The translations under genes and the position numbers were made by a program. Source: Hydractinia symbiolongicarpus (Eukaryota > Cnidaria > Hydrozoa > Anthoathecata > Hydractiniidae). From it: a stretch of DNA of 64,000 nucleotides. The notes below the pieces were generated by a model. It did no database searches and had not been told where the DNA came from. It was given only the letters and a program-made list of their open reading frames with translations. This document shows, one piece after another, positions 1-11,455 of the stretch (its first letter is position 1; every line of letters starts with the position of its first letter). The stretch is taken from contig NC_079878.1 in assembly GCF_029227915.1 (NCBI RefSeq), positions 2,482,001 to 2,546,000 of the forward strand. The letters run 5' to 3'.

Positions 1-203
1 TACTTTTGACTATACGGGCCGAGTCCGGGATTTACGGGAAATCGCAGGTTTTCGTTTGCCGGCGATTAAACTTCTTTTATTCAGAGTCTCATCAAAAATG
101 AAAACATTTTTGTAAACTACAAGTCCCATGCGTTTTAGTGGTGAAAAAATAATTTAAAAAATCGTTCGGGAAATGAGTTTACTCCCTGGGTACTTTCTTT
201 GTA

Positions 204-406
204 TACTTTTGACTATACGGGCCGAGTCCGGGGTTTACGGGAAATGGCGGGTTTTCGTTTTCCGGCGATTAAACTTCTTTTTTTCAGCGTCTCATCAAAA
301 ATGAAAACATTTTTGAAAACTACAAGTCTCATGCGTTTTAGTGGCGAAAAGATACTTTAAAAAATCGTTTTGGAAATGAGTTTACTCACAGGGTACTTTC
401 TTTGTA
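204..406. repeat. Representative 203-bp unit and its internal layout
   Basis: Bases 1-20 of the unit are 'tacttttgac' plus a 'tatacggg' stretch. Bases about 24-48 are a GC-rich imperfect palindrome. Bases about 58-63 are the GCCGGC palindrome, followed by 'gattaaa'. Bases about 70-95 hold the most variable segment, which separates the unit families. Bases about 95-120 are the strongly conserved 'tctcatcaaaaatgaaaac' stretch. Bases about 125-145 carry 'catgcgttttagtgg'. Bases about 145-165 are A/T-rich ('aataatttaaaaaatcg'). The unit ends with 'gggaaatgagtttactccc', 'gggtac' and 'tttctttgta'. Each unit therefore alternates one CpG-rich core with AT-rich flanks. All other units in the array follow this order. 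Confidence 0.95.
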
Positions 407-834
407 TACATTTGACTATACGGGCCAAGGCCGGGATTTACGGGAATACGCGGGTTTTCGTTTGCCGGCGATTAAACCACTTTCATTAAGCGTCTCATCA
501 AAAATGAAAACATTTCTGAAAACTACAGTTCTCATGCGTTTTAGTGGTGAAAAAATAATTTAAAAAATCGTTCGGGAAATGAGTTTACTCCCTGGGTACT
601 TTCTTTGTATACTTTTGACTTTACGGGCCGAGTCGGGGATTTACGGGAAGTCCGGGTTTTCGTTTGCCGGCGATTAAACTTCTTTTATTCAGCGTCTCAT
701 CAAAAATGAAAACATTTTTGAAAACTACAAGTCTCATGCGTTTTAGTGGTGAAAAGATAATTTAAAAAATCGTTTTGGAAATGAGTTTACTCACAGGGTA
801 CTTTCTTTGTATACATTTGACTATACGGGCCAAG

Positions 835-858
835 CCCGGGATTTCCCGAAATCGCGGG
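835..858. repeat. 24-bp imperfect palindrome containing GGGATTTCCC
   Basis: The sequence CCCGGGATTTCC followed by CGAAATCGCGGG pairs with two mismatches per arm. Its left part, GGGATTTCCC (838-847), fits the NF-kappaB/Rel site consensus GGGRNWYYCC exactly. The same 24 bp occur at 2253, 3468, 7601, 10235, 11450, 19804, 21222, 22437, 25557, 30704 and 31919. The common units have an 'acggg' centre instead and lack this decamer. Whether any Rel factor binds is unknown. Confidence 0.7.
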
Positions 859-3800
859 TTTTCGTTTGCCGGCGATTAAACCACTTTCATTAAACGTCTC
901 ATCACAAATGAAAACATTTCTAAAAATTACAAGTCTCATGCGTTTTAGTGGTGAAAAAATAATTTAAAAAATCAATCGGGAAATGAGTTTACTCCCTGGG
1001 TACCTTCTTTGTATACTTTTGACTATACGGCCCGAATCCGGGATTTACGGGAAGTCGCGGGTTTCGTTTGCCGGCGATTAAACTTCTTTTATTCAGCGTC
1101 TCATCAAAAATGAAAACATTTTTAAAAACTACAAGTCTCATGGGCTTTAGTAGTGAAATAATAACTTAAAAAATCTTTCGGGAAATGAGTTTACTCCCTG
1201 GGTACTTTCTTTGTATACTTTTGACAATACGGGCCGAGTCCGGGATTTACGGGAAATCGCAGGTTTTCGTTTGCCGGCGATTAAACTTCTTTTATTCAGA
1301 GTCTCATCAAAAATGAAAACATTTTTGTAAACTACAAGTCCCATGCGTTTTAGTGGTAAAAAAATAATTTAAAAAATCGTTCGGGAAATGAGTTTACTCC
1401 CTGGGTACTTTCTTTGTATACTTTTGACTATACGGGCCGAGTCCGAGGTTTACGGGAAATGGCGGGTTTTCGTTTTCCGGCGATTAAACTTCTTTTATTC
1501 AGCGTCTCATCAAAAATGAAAACATTTTTGAAAACTACAAGTCTCATGCGCTTTAGTGGTGAAAAGATAATTTAAAAAATCGTTCGGGAAATGAGTTTAC
1601 TCCCTGGGTACTTTCTTTGTATACTTTTGACTATACGGGCCGAGTCCGGGGTTTACGGGAAATGGCGGGTTTTCGTTTTCCGGCGATTAAACTTCTTTTA
1701 TTCAGCGTCTCATCAAAAATGAAAACATTTTTAAAAACTACAAGTCTCATGGGCTTTAGTAGTGAAATAATAATTTAAAAATCGTTCGGGAAATGAGTTT
1801 ACTCCCTGGGTACTTTCTTTGTATACTTTTGACTATACGGGCCGAGTCCGGGATTTACGGGAAATCGCAGGTTTTCGTTTGCCGGCGATTAAACTTCTTT
1901 TATTCAGAGTCTCATCAAAAATGAAAACATTTTTGTAAACTACAAGTCCCATGCGTTTTAGTGGTGAAAAAATAATTTAAAAAATCGTTCGGGAAATGAG
2001 TTTACTCCCTGGGTACTTTCTTTGTATACTTTTGACTATACGGGCCGAGTCCGGGGTTTACGGGAAATGGCGGGTTTTCGTTTTCCGGCGATTAAACTTC
2101 TTTTATTCAGCGTCTCATCAAAAATGAAAACATTTTTGAAAACTACAAGTCTCATGCGTTTTAGTGGTGAAAAGATAATTTAAAAAATCGTTCGGGAAAT
2201 GAGTTTACTCCCTGGGTACTTTCTTTGTATACTTTTGACTATACGGGCCAAGCCCGGGATTTCCCGAAATCGCGGGTTTTCGTTTGCCGGCGATTAAACC
2301 ACTTTCATTAAACGTCTCATCAAAAATGAAAACATTTTTAAAAATGACAAGTCTCATGCGTTTTAGTGGTGAAAAAATAATTTAAAAAATCGATCGGGAA
2401 ATGAGTTTACTCCCTGGGTACCTTCTTTGTATACTTTTGACTATACGGCCGAGTCCGGGATTTACGGGAAATCGCGGGTTTTCGTTTGCCGGCGATTAAA
2501 CCACTTTCATTAAGCGTCTCATCAAAAATGAAAACATTTCTGAAAACTACAGGTCTCATGGGCTTCAGTGGTTAAATAATAATTTAAAAAATCGTTCGGG
2601 AAATGAGTTTACTCCCTGGGTACTTTCTTTGTATGCATTCGACTATACAGGCCAAGGCCGGGATTTACGGGAATACGCGGGTTTTCGTTTACCGGCGATT
2701 AAACCACTTTCATTAAGCGTCTCATCAAAAATGAAAACATTTTTAAGAACTACAAGTCTCATTGGCTTTAGTAGTGAAATAATAATTTAAAAAATCTTTC
2801 GGGAAATGAGTTTACTCCCTGGGTACTTTCTTTGTATACTTTTGACTATACGGGTCGAGTCCGGGGTTTACGGGAAATGGCGGGTTTTCGTTTTCCGGCG
2901 ATTAAACTTCTTTTTTTCAGCGTCTCATCAAAAATGAAAACATTTTTGAAAACTACAAGTCTCATGCGTTTTAGTGGCGAAAAGATACTTTAAAAAATCG
3001 TTTTGGAAATGAGTTTACTCACAGGGTACTTTCTTTGTATACATTTGACTATACAGGCCAAGGCCGGGATTTACGGGAATACGCGGGTTTTCGTTTGCCG
3101 GCGATTAAACCACTTTCATTAAGCGTCTCATCAAAAATGAAAACATTTCTGAAAACTACAGTTCTCATGCGTTTTAGTGGTGAAAAAATAATTTAAAAAA
3201 TCGTTCGGGAAATGAGTTTACTCCCTGGGTACTTTCTTTGTATACTTTTGACTTTACGGGCCGAGTCGGGGATTTACGGGAAGTCCGGGTTTTCGTTTGC
3301 CGGCGATTAAACTTCTTTTATTCAGCGTCTCATCAAAAATGAAAACATTTTTGAAAACTACAAGTCTCATGCGTTTTAGTGGTGAAAAGATAATTTAAAA
3401 AATCGTTTTGGAAATGAGTTTACTCACAGGGTACTTTCTTTGTATACATTTGACTATACGGGCCAAGCCCGGGATTTCCCGAAATCGCGGGTTTTCGTTT
3501 GCCGGCGATTAAACCACTTTCATTAAACGTCTCATCAAAAATGAAAACATTTCTAAAAATTACAAGTCTCATGCGTTTTAGTGGTGAAAAAATAATTTAA
3601 AAAATCGATCGGGAAATGAGTTTACTCCCTGGGTACCTTCTTTGTATACTTTTGACTATACGGCCGAGTCCGGGATTTACGGGAAATCGCAGGTTTTCGT
3701 TTGCCGGCGATTAAACTTCTTTTATTCAGAGTCTCATCAAAAATGAAAACATTTTTGTAAACTACAAGTCCCATGCGTTTTAGTGGTGAAAAAATAATTT

Positions 3801-4457
3801 AAAAAATCGTTCGGAAAATGAGTTTACTCCCTGGGTACTTTCTTTGTATACTTTTGACTATACGGGCCGAGTCCGGGGTTTACGGGAAATGGCGGGTTTT
3901 CGTTTTCCGGCGATTAAACTTCTTTTATTCAGCGTCTCATCAAAAATGAAAACATTTTTGAAAACTACAAGTCTCGTGCGTTTTAGTGGTGAAAAGATAA
4001 TTTAAAAAATCGTTCGGGAAATGAGTTTACTCCCTGGGTACTTTCTTTGTATACATTTGACTATACGGGCCGAGTCGGGGATTTACGGGAAATCGCGGGT
4101 TTTCGTTTGCCGGCGATTAAACCATTTTCATTAAGCGTCTCATCAAAAATGAAAACATTTCTGCAAACTACAAGTCTCATGCGTTTTAGTGGTGAAAAAA
4201 TAATTTAAAAAATCGTTCGGGAAATGAGTTTACTCCCTGGGTACTTTCTTTGTATACTTTTGACTATACGGGCCGAGTCCGGGGTTTACGGGAAATGGCG
4301 GGTTTTCGTTTGCCGGCGATTAAACTTCTTTTAATAAGCGTCTCATCAAAAATGAAAACATTTTTGAAAACTACAAGTCTCATGCGTTTTAGTGGTGAAA
4401 AAATAATTTAAAAAAACGTTTTGGAAATGAGTTTAATCACAGGGTACTTTCTTTGTA

Positions 4458-4498
4458 TACATGGGAAATGAGTTTACTCCCCGGGTACTTTCTTTGTA
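4458..4498. repeat. 41-bp partial unit, a recurring marker (23 copies)
   Basis: A second copy of the last 41 bases of the unit ('gggaaatgagtttactcccc' through 'tttctttgta') sits between two full units. Copies start at 4458, 5311, 13860, 23427, 24077, 26547, 27400, 32909, 33763, 34817, 36074, 38951, 40816, 42277, 42927, 44389, 47067, 48732, 49991, 51247, 52099, 54167 and 58059. The insertion creates an ATG at its left edge ('tacatggga'). That ATG opens a plus-strand frame of about 64 codons through the next unit in most copies. The copy at 13860 runs into an early stop. All copies share the same endpoints, so they descend from one event. Confidence 0.93.
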
Positions 4499-7140
4499 TA
4501 CATTTGACTATATGGGCCGAGTCCGGGGTTTACGGGAAATGGCGGGTTTTTGTTTGCCGGCAATTAAACTTCTTTTTTTCAGCGTCTCATCAAAAATGAA
4601 AACATTTTTGAAAACTACAAGTCTCATGCGTTTTAGTGGCGAAAAGATACTTTAAAAAATCGTTTTGAAAATGAGTTTACTAACAGGGTACTTTCTTTGT
4701 ATACATTTGACTATACGGGCCAAGCCCGGGATTTACGGGAAATCGCGGGTTTTCGTTTGCCGGCGATTAAACCAATTTCATTCAGCGTCTCATCAAAAAT
4801 GAAAACATTTCTGAAAACTACAGTTCTCATGCGTTTTAGAGGTGAAAAAATAATTTAAAAAATCGTTCGGGAAATGAGTTTACTCACTGGGTACTTTCTT
4901 TGTATACTTTTGACTATACGGGCCGAGTCGGGGATTTACGGGAAATCGCGGGTTTTCGTTTGCCGGCGATTAAACCACTTTCATTAAGCGTCTCATCAAA
5001 AATGAAAACATTTCTGCAAACTACAAGTCACATGCGTTTTAGTGGTGAAAAAATAATTTAAAAAATCGTTCGGGAAATGAGTTTACTCCCTGGGTACTTT
5101 CTTTGTATACTTTTGACTATACGGGCCGAGTCCGGGGTTTACGGGAAATGGCGGGTTTTCGTTTGCCGGCGATTAAACTTCTTTTAATAAGCGTCTCATC
5201 AAAAATGAAAACATTTTTGAAAACTACAAGTCTCATGCGTTTTAGTGGTGAAAAAATAATTTAAAAAATCGTTTTGGAAATGAGTTTAATCACAGGGTAC
5301 TTTCTTTGTATACATGGGAAATGAGTTTACTCCCCGGGTACTTTCTTTGTATACTTTTGACTATACGGGCCAAGCCCGGGATTTACGGGAAATCGCGGGT
5401 TTTCGTTTGCCGGCGATTAAACCACTTTCATTAAGCGTCTCATCAAAAATGAAAACATTTCTGAAAACTACAGTTCTCATGCGTTTTAGTGGTGAAAAAA
5501 TAACTTAAAAAATCGTTCGGGAAATGTGTTTACTCCCTGGGTACTTTCTTTGTATACTTTTGACTTTACGGGCCGAGTCGGGGATTTCGGGAAGTCCGGG
5601 TTTTCGTTTGCCGGCGATTAAACTTCTTTTATTCAGCGTCTCATCAAAAATGAAAACATTTTTGAAAACTACAAGTCTCATGCGTTTTAGTGGTGAAAAG
5701 ATAATTTAAAAAATAGTTTTGGAAATGAGTTTACTCACAGGGTACTTTCTTTGTATACATTTGACTATACGGGCCAAGCCCAGGATTTCCCGAAATCGCG
5801 GGTTTTCGTTTGCCGGCGATTAAACCACTTTCATTAAACGTCTCATCAAAAATGAAAACATTTCTAAAAATTACAAGTCTCATGCGTTTTAGTGGTGAAA
5901 AAATAATTTAAAAAATCGATCGGGAAATGAGTTTACTCCCTGGGTACCTTCTTTGTATACTTTTGACTATACGGCCAAATCCGGGATTTACGGGAAATCG
6001 CGGGTTTTCGTTTGCCGGCGATTAAACCACTTTCATTAAGCGTCTCATCAAAAATGAAAACATTTCTGAAAACTACAGGTCTCATGGGCGTTAGTGGTTA
6101 AATATTAATTTAAAAAATCGTTCGGGAAATGAGTTTACTCCCTGGGTACTTTCTTTGTATGCATTCGACTATACGGGCCAAGCCCGGGATTTACGGGAAA
6201 TCGCGGGTTTTCGTTTGCCGGCGATTAAACCACTTTCATTAAGCGTCTCATCAAAAATGAAAACATTTCTGAAAACTACAAGTCCCAAGCGTTTTAGTGG
6301 TGAAAAAATAATTTAAAAAATCGTTCAGGAAATGAGTTTACTCCCTGGGTACTTTCTTTGTATACTTTTGACTATACGGCTCGAGTCCGGGATTTACGGG
6401 AAGTCGCGGGTTTTCGTTTGCCGGCGATTAAACTTCTTTTATTCAGCGTCTCATCAAAAATGAAAACATTTCTGAAAACTACAAGTCTCATGCGTTTTAG
6501 TGGTGAAAAAATAATTTAAAAATCGTTCGGGAAATGAGTTTACTCCCTGGGTACTTTCTTTGTATACTTTTGACTATACGGCTCGAGTCCGGGATTTACG
6601 GGAAGTCGCGGGTTTTCGTTTGCCGGCGATTAAACCACTTTCATTAAGCGTCTCATCAAAAATGAAAACATTTCTGAAAACTACAAGTCTCATGCGTTTT
6701 AGTGGTGAAAAAATAATTTAAAAAATCGTGCGGGAAATGAGTTTACTCCCTGGGTACTTTCTTTGTATACTTTTGACTATACGGCCCGAATCCGGGATTT
6801 ACGGGAAGTCGCGGGTTTCGTTTGCCGGCGATTAAACTTCTTTTATTCAGCGTCTCATCAAAAATGAAAACATTTCTGAAAACTACAGGTCTCATGGGCG
6901 TTAGTGGTTAAATAATAATTTAAAAAATCGTTCGGGAAATGAGTTTACTCCCTGGGTACTTTCTTTGTATGCATTCGACTATACGGGCCAAGCCCGGGAT
7001 TTACGGGAAATCGCGGGTTTTCGTTTGCCGGCGATTAAACCACTTTTATTAAGCGTCTCATCAAAAATGAAAACATTTCTGAAAACTACAAGTCTCATGC
7101 GTTTTAGTGGTGAAAAAATAATTTAAAAAATCGTTCGGGA

Positions 7141-8890
7141 AATGAGTTTACTCACAGGGTACTTTCTTTGTATACATTTGACTATACGGGCCAAGGCCGG
7201 GATTTACGGGAATACGCGGGTTTTCGTTTGCCGGCGATTAAACCACTTTCATTAAGCGTCTCATCAAAAATGAAAACATTTCTGAAAACTACAGTTCTCA
7301 TGCGTTTTAGTGGTGAAAAAATAATTTAAAAAATCGTTCGGGAAATGAGTTTACTCCCTGGGTACTTTCTTTGTATACTTTTGACTTTACGGGCCGAGTC
7401 GGGGATTTACGGGAAGTCCGGGTTTTCGTTTGCCGGCGATTAAACTTCTTTTATTCAGCGTCTCATCAAAAATGAAAACATTTTTGAAAACTACAAGTCT
7501 CATGCGTTTTAGTGGTGAAAAGATAATTTAAAAAATCGTTTTGGAAATGAGTTTACTCACAGGGTACTTTCTTTGTATACATTTGACTATACGGGCCAAG
7601 CCCGGGATTTCCCGAAATCGCGGGTTTTCGTTTGCCGGCGATTAAACCACTTTCATTAAACGTCTCATCACAAATGAAAACATTTCTAAAAATTACAAGT
7701 CTCATGCGTTTTAGTGGTGAAAAAATAATTTAAAAAATCAATCGGGAAATGAGTTTACTCCCTGGGTACCTTCTTTGTATACTTTTGACTATACGGCCCG
7801 AATCCGGGATTTACGGGAAGTCGCGGGTTTCGTTTGCCGGCGATTAAACTTCTTTTATTCAGCGTCTCATCAAAAATAAAAACATTTTTAAAAACTACAA
7901 GTCTCATGGGCTTTAGTAGTGAAATAATAACTTAAAAAATCTTTCGGGAAATGAGTTTACTCCCTGGGTACTTTCTTTGTATACTTTTGACTATACGGGC
8001 CGAGTCCGGGATTTACGGGAAATCGCAGGTTTTCGTTTGCCGGCGATTAAACTTCTTTTATTCAGAGTCTCATCAAAAATGAAAACATTTTTGTAAACTA
8101 CAAGTCCCATGCGTTTTAGTGGTAAAAAAATAATTTAAAAAATCGTTCGGGAAATGAGTTTACTCCCTGGGTACTTTCTTTGTATACTTTTGACTATACG
8201 GGCCGAGTCCGAGGTTTACGGGAAATGGCGGGTTTTCGTTTTCCGGCGATTAAACTTCTTTTATTCAGCGTCTCATCAAAAATGAAAACATTTTTGAAAA
8301 CTACAAGTCTCATGCGCTTTAGTGGTGAAAAGATAATTTAAAAAATCGTTCGGGAAATGAGTTTACTCCCTGGGTACTTTCTTTGTATACTTTTGACTAT
8401 ACGGGCCGAGTCCGGGGTTTACGGGAAATGGCGGGTTTTCGTTTTCCGGCGATTAAACTTCTTTTATTCAGCGTCTCATCAAAAATGAAAACATTTTTAA
8501 AAACTACAAGTCTCATGGGCTTTAGTAGTGAAATAATAATTTAAAAATCGTTCGGGAAATGAGTTTACTCCCTGGGTACTTTCTTTGTATACTTTTGACT
8601 ATACAGGCCGAGTCCGGGATTTACGGGAAATCGCAGGTTTTCGTTTGCCGGCGATTAAACTTCTCTTATTCAGAGTCTCATCAAAAATGAAAACATTTTT
8701 GTAAACTACAAGTCCCATGCGTTTTAGTGGTGAAAAAATAATTTAAAAAATCGTTCGGGAAATGAGTTTACTCCCTGGGTACTTTCTTTGTATACTTTTG
8801 ACTATACGGGCCGAGTCCGGGGTTTACGGGAAATGGCGGGTTTTCGTTTTCCGGCGATTAAACTTCTTTTATTCAGCGTCTCATCAAAAA
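7141..8890. repeat. Higher-order block repeating 375-2130 (offset 6766)
   Basis: These units match positions 375 to about 2130 at a constant offset of 6766. The match includes the 'cccgggatttcccg' unit (835 and 7601), the 'catcacaaatg' unit, and the unit with 'gtggtaaaaaaa' (near 1353 and 8119). The copies part near 8890, where this one switches to a unit with 'acaggtctcatggg'. Confidence 0.85.
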
Positions 8891-9862
8891 TGAAAACATT
8901 TCTGAAAACTACAGGTCTCATGGGCTTTAGTGGTTAAATAATAATTTAAAAAATCGTTCGGGAAATGAGTTTACTCCCTGGGTACTTTCTTTGTATGCAT
9001 TCGACTATACGGGCCAAACCCGGGATTTACGGGAAATCGCGGGTTTTCGTTTGCGGGCGATTAAACCACTTTCATTAAGCGTCTCATCAAAAATGAAAAA
9101 ATTTTTAAAAACTACAAGTCTCATAGGCTTTAGTAGTGAAATAATAATTTAAAAAATCTTTCGGGAAATGAGTTTACTCCCTGGGTACTTTCTTTGTATA
9201 CTTTTGACTATACGGGCCGAGTCCGGGATTTACGGGAAATCGCAGGTTTTCGTTTGCCGGCGATTAAACTTCTTTTATTCAGAGTCTCATCAAAAATGAA
9301 AATATTTTTGTAAACTACAATTCCCATGCGTTTTAGTGTTGAAAAAATAATTTAAAAAATCGTTCGGGAAATGAGTTTACTCCCTGGGTACTTTCTTTGT
9401 ATACTTTTGACTATACGGGCTGAATCGGGGATTTACGGGAAATCGCGGGTTTTCGTTTGCCGGCGATTAAACCACTTTCATTGAGCGTCTCATCAAAAAT
9501 GAAAACATTTCTAAAAATTACAAGTCTCATGCGTTTTAGTGGTGAAAAAAAAATTTAAAAAATCGTTCGGGAAATGAGTTTTTTCCCTGTGTACCTTCTT
9601 TGTATACTTTTGACTATGCGGCCGAGTCCGGGATTTACGGGAAATCGCGGGTTTTCGTTTGCCGGCAATTAAACCACTTTCATTAGGCGTCTCATCAAAA
9701 ATGAAAACATTTCTGCAAACTACAAGTCTCATGCGTTTTAGTGGTGAAAAAATAATTTAAAAAATCGTTCGGGAAATGAGTTTACTCCCTGGGTACTTTC
9801 TTTGTATACTTTTGACTATACGGGCCGAGTCCGGGGTTTACGGGAAATGGCGGGTTTTCGTT
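7607..9862. repeat. Block repeated at 11456-13711 (offset 3849) and in part at 10241-11455
   Basis: The run from 7607 is copied at 11456 with offset 3849. The copy includes the unusual units with 'gaatcggggat' and 'gagttttttccctgtgtacc' near 9420-9600 and 13270-13440, which give identical minus-strand frames at 9511-9732 and 13360-13581. Its first six units also occur at 10241 (offset 2634). The second copy diverges near 13711, where 'gttttccgg' becomes 'gtttgccgg'. Confidence 0.9.
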
Positions 9863-10240
9863 TTCCGGCGATTAAACTTCTTTTATTCAGCGTCTCATCA
9901 AAAATGAAAACATTTTTAAAAACTACAAGTCTCATGGGCTTTAGTAGTGAAATAATAATTTAAAAATCGTTCGGGAAATGAGTTTACTCCCTGGGTACTT
10001 TCTTTGTATACTTTTGACTATACGGGCCGAGTCCGGGATTTACGGGAAATCGCAGGTTTTCGTTTGCCGGCGATTAAACTTCTTTTATTCAGCGTCTCAT
10101 CAAAAATGAAAACATTTTTGAAAACTACAAGTCTCATGCGTTTTAGTGGTGAAAAGATAATTTAAAAAATCGTTTTGGAAATGAGTTTACTCACAGGGTA
10201 CTTTCTTTGTATACATTTGACTATACGGGCCAAGCCCGGG

Positions 10241-11455
10241 ATTTCCCGAAATCGCGGGTTTTCGTTTGCCGGCGATTAAACCACTTTCATTAAACGTCTC
10301 ATCACAAATGAAAACATTTCTAAAAATTACAAGTCTCATGCGTTTTAGTGGTGAAAAAATAATTTAAAAAATCAATCGGGAAATGAGTTTACTCCCTGGG
10401 TACCTTCTTTGTATACTTTTGACTATACGGCCCGAATCCGGGATTTACGGGAAGTCGCGGGTTTCGTTTGCCGGCGATTAAACTTCTTTTATTCAGCGTC
10501 TCATCAAAAATAAAAACATTTTTAAAAACTACAAGTCTCATGGGCTTTAGTAGTGAAATAATAACTTAAAAAATCTTTCGGGAAATGAGTTTACTCCCTG
10601 GGTACTTTCTTTGTATACTTTTGACTATACGGGCCGAGTCCGGGATTTACGGGAAATCGCAGGTTTTCGTTTGCCGGCGATTAAACTTCTTTTATTCAGA
10701 GTCTCATCAAAAATGAAAACATTTTTGTAAACTACAAGTCCCATGCGTTTTAGTGGTAAAAAAATAATTTAAAAAATCGTTCGGGAAATGAGTTTACTCC
10801 CTGGGTACTTTCTTTGTATACTTTTGACTATACGGGCCGAGTCCGAGGTTTACGGGAAATGGCGGGTTTTCGTTTTCCGGCGATTAAACTTCTTTTATTC
10901 AGCGTCTCATCAAAAATGAAAACATTTTTGAAAACTACAAGTCTCATGCGCTTTAGTGGTGAAAAGATAATTTAAAAAATCGTTCGGGAAATGAGTTTAC
11001 TCCCTGGGTACTTTCTTTGTATACTTTTGACTATACGGGCCGAGTCCGGGGTTTACGGGAAATGGCGGGTTTTCGTTTTCCGGCGATTAAACTTCTTTTA
11101 TTCAGCGTCTCATCAAAAATGAAAACATTTTTAAAAACTACAAGTCTCATGGGCTTTAGTAGTGAAATAATAATTTAAAAATCGTTCGGGAAATGAGTTT
11201 ACTCCCTGGGTACTTTCTTTGTATACTTTTGACTATACGGGCCGAGTCCGGGATTTACGGGAAATCGCAGGTTTTCGTTTGCCGGCGATTAAACTTCTTT
11301 TATTCAGCGTCTCATCAAAAATGAAAACATTTTTGAAAACTACAAGTCTCATGCGTTTTAGTGGTGAAAAGATAATTTAAAAAATCGTTTTGGAAATGAG
11401 TTTACTCACAGGGTACTTTCTTTGTATACATTTGACTATACGGGCCAAGCCCGGG
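10241..11455. repeat. Six-unit (1215 bp) tandem duplication
   Basis: Units starting at 10241 are repeated immediately at 11456. Both begin inside the 'cccgggatttcccgaaat' variant, followed by the 'catcacaaatg', 'gggtttcg', 'caggttttcg' and 'gtccgaggtttacg' units in the same order. The difference of 1215 bp equals 3849 minus 2634, so one event inserted six units into a larger duplicated block. Confidence 0.9.

Larger units (their letters stand above)
1..6050. repeat. Higher-order block, copy A (left part of array)
   Basis: This run of about 30 units is repeated nearly base for base from position 18970, at a constant offset of 18969 up to about 4900. Beyond that point the other copy lacks one unit and the offset becomes 18766. 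Shared private variants prove the match: the 'catcacaaatg' unit at 901 and 19870, 'agtggtaaaaaaataa' at 1353, 'gggtcgagtcc' near 2852, and the paired 41-bp partial units at 4458 and 5311. The block starts at the window edge, so its true left limit is unknown. Confidence 0.9.

Noticed and set aside
160-180. Heat-shock-element-like TTCnnGAA ('ttcgggaa') in most units
   Set aside because: Only one two-pentamer match per unit, where functional elements usually need three or more. It is often lost ('ttttggaa'), so it is probably chance.
204-406. tRNA or other structured RNA gene in the unit
   Set aside because: No tRNA B-box or cloverleaf arms were found. The only clear fold is the short GC-rich palindrome.
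4461-4655. A recurring 64-codon frame starting MGNEFTP in many copies
   Set aside because: Its start codon exists only because of the 41-bp partial unit. No promoter or consistent upstream context is visible, and it stays open simply because copies are near identical.
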